A stretch of DNA of 12,167 nucleotides from Pseudomonadota bacterium (GTDB lineage: Bacteria > Pseudomonadota > Alphaproteobacteria > Rhodospirillales > Magnetospirillaceae). Below, in pieces: positions 1-5,703 of this stretch (its first letter is position 1; each line of letters starts with the position of its first letter). The DNA is taken from NCBI GenBank assembly GCA_023437865.1, contig JAEZFE010000354.1, positions 1 to 12,167 of the forward strand. Direction: 5' to 3'. The position numbers were made by a program, and so were the translations under genes. The notes under the pieces are model-generated. The model was not told the origin of the DNA, searched no databases, and saw only the letters and a list, made by a program, of their open reading frames with translations.

Positions 1-2
1 CC

Positions 3-1532
3 TTGCACCCCTCCATCGAATCGATGATCGTCAAGGCCTATGTGCTGGGCTTTGTGCACCGGCCTATCACCGCCTACGATGCCAAATTCACCCTGGGCTG
101 CATGCTGTGCACCAAGCTGCCGACGCTGGAGAACGGCGGCGCCAGCCTGGATAAGGGGCGATTGCGCGTCACCTTCACGCTGAGGCCCGAGGCCAAGTGG
201 GGCGACGGCACCCCGGTGACCACCGACGACGTGATGTTCGCCTGGCAGGTCGGCAAGCACCCGCAAAGCGGCGTCGCCAATGCCGACATCTACAAGCGCA
301 TCGCCAAGATCGAGCCGGCCAAGGACAGAAAGACCTTCACCGTCGAGTTCGAGCGGCCCACTGCCGCCTACAACGTGCTGACCGATTTCCGCCTGCTGCC
401 CGCCCACATCGAGGCCAAGGCCTTTGCCGAGCCGGCGGAGTACCGCAACCGCTCCGCCTATAATTCCCAGCCTACCCATCCGGGCCTGTATGACGGTCCC
501 TACCGGGTGGCGGAGGTGGCCTATGGCAGCCACATCGTGCTGGAAAGGAACCCCCATTGGGGCGGCAAGGCGCCAACGTTCAAGCGCATCACGCTGCGCG
601 CCATCGAGAACACCGTGGCGCTGGAGGCGGCGCTGCGCGCCAGGGAAATCGACATGATCGCGGGCGAGAGCGGCCTGCCGCTGGACCAGGCGGTGTCGCT
701 GGACAACCGCAAGGGCGGCGATATCGCCATTCTGTTCAAGCCCGGGCTGGTCTACGAGCATATGGACGTCAACCCGCGCCACCCCGCCCTTGCCGACATC
801 CGCGTGCGCAAGGCGATCCTGCACGCCATCGACCGCCAGACCATCAGCCGCGAGATGTTCGGCGGCCGCCTGCCGGTAGCGCTGTCCAATGTCAGCCCCG
901 CCGACACGGTGTTCGATTCCAGCGTCGCCGCCTATCCCTACAGCCCATCCAAGGCGGCAGCGCTGCTGGATGAGGCGGGCTGGAAGGCATCGGGCCGCGG
1001 CGTGCGCCGCAATGCCGCTGGCGAGCCGCTGGTCATCGAACTGGCCACCACCTCGGGCAACCACTCGCGCGAGCTAGTGGCCCAGGTGATTCAGATGGAG
1101 CTGCGCAAAATCGGCATCGACCTGCGCCCCACCACCGAAGCACCGCGCACCTTCTTCGGCACCACGGTGACGCGGCGCCAGTTTCCCGGCCTGGCGCTGT
1201 ATTCTTGGTTCGGCACGCCCGCACAGGTGCCGCGCAGCACGCTGCATTCCGCGCACATCCCCAAACCCGAGAACAATTATGCGGGCCAGAACTTCACCGG
1301 CTATGCCGATCCGCGCATGGACAGGCTGATCGAGCAGTTGGAAGGGGAGTTCGATGCGGCCAAGCGCAAGGCGCTGTGGAGCCAGCTCCAGGCCCTGTAT
1401 GCCGACGAACTGCCGGCCCTGCCGCTGTACTTCACCACCTTCAGCTTCATCGTTCCCGCCTGGCTGACCGGCCTTGAGCCCACGGGCCACGACGCGCCGA
1501 CCAGCCTGTGGGCGGAGAACTGGGGCGGCTGA
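3..1532 (+). CDS. Peptide/oligopeptide ABC transporter substrate-binding protein (SBP family 5), 5' end missing
   Basis: This is the periplasmic ligand-binding component of a DppA/OppA-type importer, which hands peptides or similar solutes to an inner-membrane ABC permease. The frame is open to the left edge, and no signal peptide or lipobox is visible, so the true start lies outside the window; the TTG at base 3 is not a believable start. Family marks in order: FTLRPEAKWGDGTPVTTDDV (about residues 58-77 of the visible part), which is the usual 'LR.g..w.DG.PvTa.DV' signature; a central RVRKAILHAIDRQTI stretch; AAALLDEAGWK; and the C-terminal LYADELPALPLYF. About 509 residues are visible against roughly 500-600 for the family, so only a short N-terminal piece is missing. 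No permease or ATPase gene follows, so partners, if linked, lie to the left. The ligand cannot be read from sequence. Confidence 0.9.
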   Translation: MHPSIESMIVKAYVLGFVHRPITAYDAKFTLGCMLCTKLPTLENGGASLDKGRLRVTFTLRPEAKWGDGTPVTTDDVMFAWQVGKHPQSGVANADIYKRIAKIEPAKDRKTFTVEFERPTAAYNVLTDFRLLPAHIEAKAFAEPAEYRNRSAYNSQPTHPGLYDGPYRVAEVAYGSHIVLERNPHWGGKAPTFKRITLRAIENTVALEAALRAREIDMIAGESGLPLDQAVSLDNRKGGDIAILFKPGLVYEHMDVNPRHPALADIRVRKAILHAIDRQTISREMFGGRLPVALSNVSPADTVFDSSVAAYPYSPSKAAALLDEAGWKASGRGVRRNAAGEPLVIELATTSGNHSRELVAQVIQMELRKIGIDLRPTTEAPRTFFGTTVTRRQFPGLALYSWFGTPAQVPRSTLHSAHIPKPENNYAGQNFTGYADPRMDRLIEQLEGEFDAAKRKALWSQLQALYADELPALPLYFTTFSFIVPAWLTGLEPTGHDAPTSLWAENWGG

Positions 1533-1551
1533 ATTCTTCCCGGCGACGGGC

Positions 1552-1567
1552 GGGCGTCCATGCGCCC
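1552..1567 (+). terminator. Weak hairpin after the binding-protein gene
   Basis: GGGCG (1552-1556) and CGCCC (1563-1567) can pair around a 6-base loop, 20 bases after the stop codon. There is no proper T-run, only TTG, so this would be a poor intrinsic terminator. It is the only hairpin candidate noted between this gene and the PilZ gene. Confidence 0.25.
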
Positions 1568-1630
1568 TTGCAAACGGCCAGCCGCGCAATGCGTGAACGC
1601 CGGGTTCAACGTGGGGGCTTCGCTGCCGAC

Positions 1631-1659
1631 TTGGCCCCAGAAGCCGAGCAGGGTATGAT
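1631..1659 (+). promoter_or_regulatory. Sigma-70-type promoter candidate for the PilZ gene
   Basis: TTGGCC (1631-1636, 4/6 to the -35 consensus) and TATGAT (1654-1659, 5/6 to the -10 consensus) are separated by 17 bases, the optimal spacing. Transcription would begin near 1666, leaving a leader of only about 15-23 bases. The -10 is embedded in the near-palindrome GGGTATGATACCC (1651-1663), which could also be an operator half-site arrangement. Confidence 0.5.
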
Positions 1660-1679
1660 ACCCGCCTTAGGCCGCTTGG

Positions 1680-2036
1680 ATGATGCCCATGAGGAACCGT
1701 ATCACACAGGACCGCCGCTTTGACGACCGCCACCCCGGTACTGGGCTGGTGGCCATCGTCAACGGTCAGGAGCTTGAGGTCCTCGATATCTCCATCGGCG
1801 GCATGAAGGTGCCGTTGCCCAAGACCCATCGCACCTGGAAGGGGCAGGAAGTGGAGTTCGAGCTACGCTCGACCCATTGGCCGGATATGAAGATAGCGCG
1901 CGGCAAAGGCGAGGTTCGCGCGGTCAACCCGTCCTGGGCCGCCCTGCAATTCGTCCGCCCATCCTACGACCTGATGAAATGCGTCAGCCGTCACGTGGCC
2001 GGGCTGGTATGGGGCGACAAGCCCTACGGATATTGA
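1680..2036 (+). CDS. Single-domain PilZ protein (probable c-di-GMP receptor)
   Basis: The 118-residue product is essentially one PilZ domain, the fold that binds cyclic di-GMP and passes the signal to motility, polysaccharide or transcription machinery by protein contact. Both ligand motifs are intact: RxxxR as R13-F-D-D-R17, and DxSxxG as D36-I-S-I-G-G41 (numbered from the first ATG). It therefore probably binds the nucleotide rather than being a degenerate PilZ. There is no signal peptide or membrane segment, so it should be cytosolic. Three in-frame ATGs (1680, 1683, 1689) compete. The GGA at 1678-1680 is best spaced for the 1689 start, so the N-terminus may be three residues shorter. It has its own promoter candidate and ends before a strong terminator, so it looks monocistronic. 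Its output partner cannot be told from the neighbours. Confidence 0.85.
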   Translation: MMPMRNRITQDRRFDDRHPGTGLVAIVNGQELEVLDISIGGMKVPLPKTHRTWKGQEVEFELRSTHWPDMKIARGKGEVRAVNPSWAALQFVRPSYDLMKCVSRHVAGLVWGDKPYGY

Positions 2037-2040
2037 GCGC

Positions 2041-2067
2041 CCCTCCCGCAGCGATAGGAGCGGAGGG
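2041..2067. repeat. Bulged inverted repeat between the PilZ stop and the terminator
   Basis: CCCTCC (2041-2046) pairs with GGAGGG (2062-2067). With one bulged C the stem extends by GC/GC to about 8 bp around a loop AGCGATAGGA. It lies between the PilZ stop codon and the main terminator and may simply stabilise the transcript end. Confidence 0.35.
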
Positions 2068-2075
2068 TTGAATGA

Positions 2076-2103
2076 AAAGGGCGCCCATGAGGCGCCCTTT
2101 GTT
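2076..2103. terminator. Bidirectional intrinsic terminator between convergent PilZ and mlaC genes
   Basis: AAAGGGCGCC (2076-2085) and GGCGCCCTTT (2091-2100) form a perfect 10-bp stem with loop CATGA. The + strand continues TTTGTT, and the - strand reads into TTTT from the A-run at 2075-2078. It can therefore stop transcription from both sides, as expected between converging genes. Confidence 0.9.
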
Positions 2104-2124
2104 CATCCGAAAACCGGAAAGCCC

Positions 2125-2760
2125 TCAGCCGGCCTTGGCCTCGGCCTGCATCTGGGCCAGCTTCTTGCGCATGGCAACCAGCAGGCCGTCAACCTGACCG
2201 CCGGCTCCCTGGATCACCGACGAATATTCCGAGCGATGGGTGAAGGCCATGGAGGCGCCCTCGACCTTGATGTCGAGGACCTTGAAGCCTTCGCCGCTCT
2301 TGCGCACCCGCCAGGAGACATTGATGGGCTCGAGCTTCTCGCGCTTGATGCGCGAGTCGATCATCTCATCGGTCTCGCCTTCGGGCGCGACGCCGAGGAT
2401 ATCCAGGGTCTCGCCCGAGTAATCCTTGAACCGCTTGGTCCAGGTATAGACCTGGATTTCCTCGAACAGCTTGAGGAATTCCTGCTGCTGCTCGGGGGTG
2501 GCGGCGCGCCAATAGCGGCCCAGCACCAGCTTGCCGATTTCGGGCAGGTCGAAGGTGTCGACGAACAGCGTGCGGAAGCGGCGCTGGCGCTCGTCGTCCG
2601 ACAATCCCTTGACCGCCACGGTGTTCATGGCGGTATCGGCCAGGCGCTGGATGAAGGCGCGGGCATCGGCGGACGTATCCGCCTTGGCCGGAACCGCCGC
2701 CGACATCAGGGCCAGCGCGGCGGCGAAAGACGCGATCAGGAAACGGCGTGAAACCATCAT
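2125..2760 (-). CDS. mlaC: MlaC: periplasmic phospholipid-shuttle protein (Ttg2D/HpnM-like)
   Basis: MlaC carries single phospholipids across the periplasm between the outer-membrane MlaA complex and the inner-membrane MlaFEDB ABC machine. The 211-residue product has a signal peptide (SRRFL, a hydrophobic stretch, then PAKA|D, cleavage after about residue 27). The MlaC/Tol_Tol_Ttg2 domain follows, recognisable in LSDDERQRRFRTLFVDTFD, LGRYWRAATPEQQQEFLKLF and the C-terminal FKVLDIKVEGASMAFTHRSE. Length matches E. coli MlaC (about 211). Two ATGs in tandem (2760, 2757) can serve as start. No strong Shine-Dalgarno is visible, but the start is only three bases after the mlaA stop, so translation is probably coupled. 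The HpnM subgroup linked to hopanoids is an alternative; no hopanoid gene is in view. mlaF, mlaE and mlaD are not in the window. Confidence 0.93.
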   Translation of the reverse strand: MMVSRRFLIASFAAALALMSAAVPAKADTSADARAFIQRLADTAMNTVAVKGLSDDERQRRFRTLFVDTFDLPEIGKLVLGRYWRAATPEQQQEFLKLFEEIQVYTWTKRFKDYSGETLDILGVAPEGETDEMIDSRIKREKLEPINVSWRVRKSGEGFKVLDIKVEGASMAFTHRSEYSSVIQGAGGQVDGLLVAMRKKLAQMQAEAKAG

Positions 2761-2763
2761 ACG

Positions 2764-3570
2764 CTAATTGCTCGTGTTCGAGGGCGAGGCGCTGGAGCTG
2801 ATGCTCGGCCCGGGCACCTTGTCGATGGTGGTGCCGTTCTTGATGTCGGCATCGCGGCGCTGCCGGTAAAGGGCGCGCATGGCGGAGTAGTAATCCAGCG
2901 AGCTGCGCTCGATCTCGTCGAGCGTGTCGAGATAGGCCTCGCGCTTGTCCACGCCACCAACGCCGGTGCGCGACCAGATGACGGCATCGCGGCCGGTATT
3001 GTCCATCCAGATGTTGAAGGGATCAGCCAGCCATTCGGCGGCCAGGCCGGTAGTGTCGCGCGGATTGCTCGGCCCCAGGATGGGCAGCACCAGATACGGC
3101 CCCTCGCCGATGCCCCACACCGCGAAGGTCTGGCCGAAATCCTCGTCGTGGTAGGGGATGCCGCCCGGCGAGGCCACGTCGAACAGGCCACCGACACCGA
3201 AGCCGGTGTTGAAGGCAAAGCGCATCAAGGTCTGCATGGCGCGGTCGGGATTGCCCTGCAGAACGTCGTTGGCGAAGATGATCGGCGAGCGCAGGTTGTT
3301 GAGCGCGTCGCGCACGCGCTCGCGGCCGAAGGCCGGCACGGCGGCGCGGTAGCCCTGGGCCACCGGCTTGATCAGCGCCTTGTCGACGGCGTTGTTGAAA
3401 TCGAAGATGGCCCGGTTCATGGGCTCAAGCGGGTCGTTGGTCTGCTCCCACTCGGCCACGGCCTCCTTGTCGTCGGCGGGCGGCGGGGTGGCGCAACCGG
3501 CCATGAGAGAGAGCGCGAGCACGGACGCGGCAATGCGCGCGGCGGCGAAGCGGGGAATGACGGTCAGCAT
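2764..3570 (-). CDS. mlaA: MlaA (VacJ): outer-membrane lipoprotein of the Mla lipid-asymmetry pathway
   Basis: MlaA sits in the outer membrane, usually with a porin, and removes misplaced phospholipids from the outer leaflet for transfer to MlaC. The start is taken at ATG 3570, not at the upstream in-frame 3684. From 3570 the protein begins with a basic, hydrophobic lipoprotein signal ending in LMAG-C26, and an AGGA lies 13 bases upstream; the upstream extension is a Pro/Arg-rich non-signal sequence. The mature part carries the family signatures NDPLEPMNRAIFDFN (from residue 45), GFGVGGLFDVAS, EDFGQTFAVWGIGEGPYLVLP and LGPSNPRDTTG. The 268-residue length is normal (E. coli 251) with a short Ser-rich tail. 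It is the first gene of a two-gene unit with mlaC, divergent from the methionine operon. The leader between start and likely promoter is long and GC-rich. Confidence 0.95.
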   Translation of the reverse strand: MLTVIPRFAAARIAASVLALSLMAGCATPPPADDKEAVAEWEQTNDPLEPMNRAIFDFNNAVDKALIKPVAQGYRAAVPAFGRERVRDALNNLRSPIIFANDVLQGNPDRAMQTLMRFAFNTGFGVGGLFDVASPGGIPYHDEDFGQTFAVWGIGEGPYLVLPILGPSNPRDTTGLAAEWLADPFNIWMDNTGRDAVIWSRTGVGGVDKREAYLDTLDEIERSSLDYYSAMRALYRQRRDADIKNGTTIDKVPGPSISSSASPSNTSN

Positions 3571-3636
3571 TCGCTTTTTCGTTTCCTGTTGCACCCTCGG
3601 GGACGGCGGCGCTCCCGGGTTTTGGTCCGGGCGGCC

Positions 3637-3656
3637 GGAGTCCCGGCAGGGGCTCC
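3637..3656. repeat. Short hairpin-forming repeat in the mlaA upstream region
   Basis: GGAGTCCC (3637-3644) faces GGGGCTCC (3649-3656) across the tetraloop GGCA. On the + strand the single mismatch is a tolerable T-G wobble; on the - strand, in the presumed mlaA leader, it is a C-A mismatch. It is probably a structural element or just GC-rich noise. Confidence 0.25.
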
Positions 3657-3710
3657 CCGGCACCTTTCGAGGTACCATACTCAACTAGCAAACACCAGTA
3701 GGCAGATTTT

Positions 3711-3735
3711 GCACCGCACCCTCGACTTGCGGTGC
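3711..3735. repeat. Perfect 8-bp inverted repeat in the divergent mlaA / ArsR-fusion intergenic region
   Basis: GCACCGCA (3711-3718) and TGCGGTGC (3728-3735) are exact reverse complements with a 9-base spacer. It lies in the 263-base non-coding region between two divergent genes, about 50 bases from the AT-rich palindrome. It could be a second protein-binding site or a hairpin that separates the two promoters. There is no T-run after it on either strand apart from TTTT at 3707-3710 read as A on the + side, so it is not a classic terminator. Confidence 0.4.
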
Positions 3736-3780
3736 GTGGCCATTCGGCAACAGTTTTGGAGACACCCCAAAGTAGGCCTT

Positions 3781-3808
3781 CATATCCGCATAAAGATATG
3801 TTTATATG
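3781..3808 (+). promoter_or_regulatory. AT-rich palindromic operator candidate for the methionine operon (SahR-type site?)
   Basis: Two overlapping dyads are visible. CATATC (3781-3786) and GATATG (3795-3800) are perfect arms 8 bases apart. ATAAAGATATGTTTAT (3790-3805) is a 16-base palindrome broken only at the G3795/G3800 pair. ArsR-family dimers bind such AT-rich dyads, and the site is 26 bases upstream of the GTG start of the ArsR-type gene, where a bound repressor would block the promoter. Established: proteobacterial ArsR-type regulators named SahR control methionine/SAM-cycle genes. Inferred: this is the autoregulatory site. I did not find a convincing separate -35/-10 pair; the promoter probably overlaps the dyad. 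Confidence 0.55.
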
Positions 3809-3821
3809 TTTTGACGACAGT

Positions 3822-3828
3822 GAGGAGG
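3822..3828 (+). promoter_or_regulatory. Strong ribosome binding site that fixes the start of the ArsR-methyltransferase gene
   Basis: GAGGAGG at 3822-3828 is followed, after five bases, by GTG at 3834. The two longer in-frame starts (GTG 3732, ATG 3798) lack such a site, and ATG 3798 lies inside the operator palindrome. The 3834 start gives the usual ArsR-family N-terminus (MDAVLTGLRAAAEPTRLRLL). Confidence 0.85.
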
Positions 3829-3833
3829 ATGGC

Positions 3834-4808
3834 GTGGACGCGGTATTGACGGGGTTGCGCGCGGCGGCTGAGCCGACACGGCTAAGGCTGTTGTCGCTGC
3901 TGGCCCAGGGCGACCTCACCGTCTCCGAGATCACCCATATCCTGGGCCAGAGCCAGCCGCGGGTCTCGCGCCACCTTAAGCTGATGTGCGACGCCGGCCT
4001 GCTCGACCGTTTCCCCGAGGGAGCCTGGGTGTTCTACCGCGTCGCCGCCAAAGGCGACGGTGCCGTGCTCGCCAGTCACTTGCTGCAACTCCTGCCCTCC
4101 GACGACCCCACGTTGACGCTGGACCAACAGCGGCTGGAGGCAATCCGTTCCCAGCGCGCCACCCGTGCCCAGGACTACTTCACCGAGAATGCCTCGCGTT
4201 GGGACCAGATCCGCGGCCTGCATGTGGACGAAAGCGAGGTCGAGCGCGCCCTTGTCGCCGCCTTCGCCGGGCGCCAGGTGCGGGACCTGGTGGACATGGG
4301 CACCGGCACCGGCCGGGTCCTGCAACTGCTGGCGCCGCATATCGGCCAGGGCATCGGCATCGATCTGTCGCGCGACATGCTGGCGGTCGCCCGCGCCAAT
4401 CTTGAAAGCGCCGGACTGCGCCATTGCATGGTGCGCCAGGGCGACATTACCCAGTTGCCGCTGCCCGCCGCCGCCGCCGACGCGGTGACCATCCATCAGG
4501 TGCTGCATTATGCCGCCGACCCGGCCGCCGTGGTGGCCGAGGCCGCCCGCGTGCTCAAGCCCGGCGGCCTGCTGGTGATCGTCGATTTCGCCCCGCACGA
4601 CCTGGAGGCGCTGCGCGACCAGCACGCCCACCGCCGTCTGGGCTTCTCCGATTCCGAGGTCGAAGGCTGGCTGCGCACTGCGGGGCTGGAGCCGGTGGGC
4701 GTGACCCGCCTGCCCGGCCAGCCCCTGACCGTGGTGCTGTGGCGCGCCGAACGCGCCGCCCCAACCGAAACCATCAAGAAGACCGAACCGACAGGAGCTT
4801 CCGCGTGA
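3834..4808 (+). CDS. ArsR-type transcriptional regulator fused to a SAM-dependent methyltransferase domain
   Basis: The 324-residue product has two parts. Residues about 1-90 are an ArsR winged helix, with EPTRLRLLSLLA as the first helix, GQSQPRVSRHLKLMCDAGLL (38-57) as helix-turn-helix, and the wing GAWVFYRV. I see no cysteine pair of the metal-sensing ArsR type, only C52. Residues about 130-290 are a class I methyltransferase fold: motif I D154-M-GTGTG (156-160), the acidic ribose-binding D177 in GIGIDLSRDML, and VLKPGGLLVIVDF. Family knowledge: such fusions stand upstream of metF/metH in alphaproteobacteria, and ArsR-type SahR regulators respond to S-adenosylhomocysteine. Inference: the methyltransferase fold is the SAM/SAH sensor and the protein represses its own operon through the palindrome at 3781-3808. 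Whether it still methylates anything is unknown. Its stop overlaps the metF start (GTGA). Confidence 0.9.
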   Translation: MDAVLTGLRAAAEPTRLRLLSLLAQGDLTVSEITHILGQSQPRVSRHLKLMCDAGLLDRFPEGAWVFYRVAAKGDGAVLASHLLQLLPSDDPTLTLDQQRLEAIRSQRATRAQDYFTENASRWDQIRGLHVDESEVERALVAAFAGRQVRDLVDMGTGTGRVLQLLAPHIGQGIGIDLSRDMLAVARANLESAGLRHCMVRQGDITQLPLPAAAADAVTIHQVLHYAADPAAVVAEAARVLKPGGLLVIVDFAPHDLEALRDQHAHRRLGFSDSEVEGWLRTAGLEPVGVTRLPGQPLTVVLWRAERAAPTETIKKTEPTGASA

Positions 4809-5698
4809 GCCGCCCGCTGCCCGAATTGCCCATCGCCGCCGCTACCCAGCGCCCCGTCAGCGTCTCGTTCGAATTCTTCCCGCCCAAGACCGAGAAGATG
4901 CAGGAGACCCTGTGGGAATGCGTCAAGCGGCTGGAGCCGCTGGCCCCCAGCTTCGTCTCGGTGACCTACGGCGCCGGTGGCACCACGCGTGAGCGCACCC
5001 ATGACACCGTGGTCCGCATCGCCCGCGAGAGCTCGCTCAAGCCCGCCGCCCATCTGACCTGCGTCGGGCATTCCCAGGGCGAGGTAGACGACATCGCCCG
5101 GCGCTATTGGGACGAAGGCATCCGCCATATCGTAGCGCTGCGCGGCGATGCCCCCGAGGGCTCGGGCAAGTATGTGCCCACGCCGGGCGGATACGACTAC
5201 GCCGTGGACCTGGTCAAAGGCCTCAAACGAATCGCCGATTTCGAGATCTCGGTGGCCGCCTATCCCGAGATGCATCCCGACGCGCCCGACGCCCAATTCG
5301 ACCTCGACAACCTCAAGCGCAAGGTCGATGCCGGCGCGACCCGGGCGATCACCCAGTATTTCTTCGACGTGGATGTCTATCGCCGCTTCGTCGAGCGGGC
5401 GCGCGCCGCCGGCATCACCGTGCCCATCCTGCCCGGCATCCTGCCGGTGACCAATTTCGCCCAGGTGCAGAAATTCTCCGCCGCCTGCGGTGCCTCGGTG
5501 CCGGCCTGGATGGCGGCGCTGTTCGAGGGCCTGGACAACGACCCCGACACCCGCCGCCTGGTCGCCGCCACCGTGGCCGCCGAGCAATGCCGCCTGCTGG
5601 CCGCCGACGGCGTGACGGACTTCCATTTCTACACGCTGAACCGCGCTGATCTGGCCTATGCGATCTCGCATATCCTGGGCGTTCGGCCGAGGTTGTAA
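4805..5698 (+). CDS. metF: MetF: 5,10-methylenetetrahydrofolate reductase
   Basis: This flavoenzyme reduces 5,10-methylene-THF to 5-methyl-THF, the methyl donor used by MetH two genes downstream. The start is GTG 4805, overlapping the regulator's TGA (GTGA), with AGGAG at 4793-4797 seven bases upstream; the much longer open frame to the left is only a shadow of the regulator gene. The 297-residue length equals that of E. coli MetF (296). Visible family marks: SFEFFPPK with the catalytic-type E23, SVTYGAGGTTRERTHD (52-67), HLTCVGH, ALRGDAP with D115 near the flavin, ITQYFFD with Q184, PGILP, and the C-terminal HFYTLNRADL. All expected key residues are present, so it should be active. The overlap with the regulator implies co-transcription and translational coupling. 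Confidence 0.97.
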   Translation: MSRPLPELPIAAATQRPVSVSFEFFPPKTEKMQETLWECVKRLEPLAPSFVSVTYGAGGTTRERTHDTVVRIARESSLKPAAHLTCVGHSQGEVDDIARRYWDEGIRHIVALRGDAPEGSGKYVPTPGGYDYAVDLVKGLKRIADFEISVAAYPEMHPDAPDAQFDLDNLKRKVDAGATRAITQYFFDVDVYRRFVERARAAGITVPILPGILPVTNFAQVQKFSAACGASVPAWMAALFEGLDNDPDTRRLVAATVAAEQCRLLAADGVTDFHFYTLNRADLAYAISHILGVRPRL

Positions 5699-5703
5699 CA
5701 GAA

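Noticed and set aside
2068..2751. 227-residue + strand open frame opposite mlaC
   Set aside because: It is the complement of a clear MlaC gene, starts inside the terminator, and has no family resemblance; a GC-rich shadow.
2680..2760. Twin-arginine (Tat) signal in MlaC
   Set aside because: SRRFL lacks the residue between RR and FL of the SRRxFLK pattern; an ordinary Sec signal is the simpler reading.
3571..3684. 38-residue N-terminal extension of MlaA from 3684
   Set aside because: It would hide the lipoprotein signal peptide, which begins exactly at the ATG at 3570.
3811..3816. TTGACG as a -35 element
   Set aside because: It is only 18 bases before the start codon of the ArsR fusion, so a -10 at normal spacing would fall inside the coding region.
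3732..3833. Longer N-terminus of the ArsR fusion from GTG 3732 or ATG 3798
   Set aside because: These starts lack a ribosome site and the extension would run across the operator palindrome; GTG 3834 has GAGGAGG five bases upstream.
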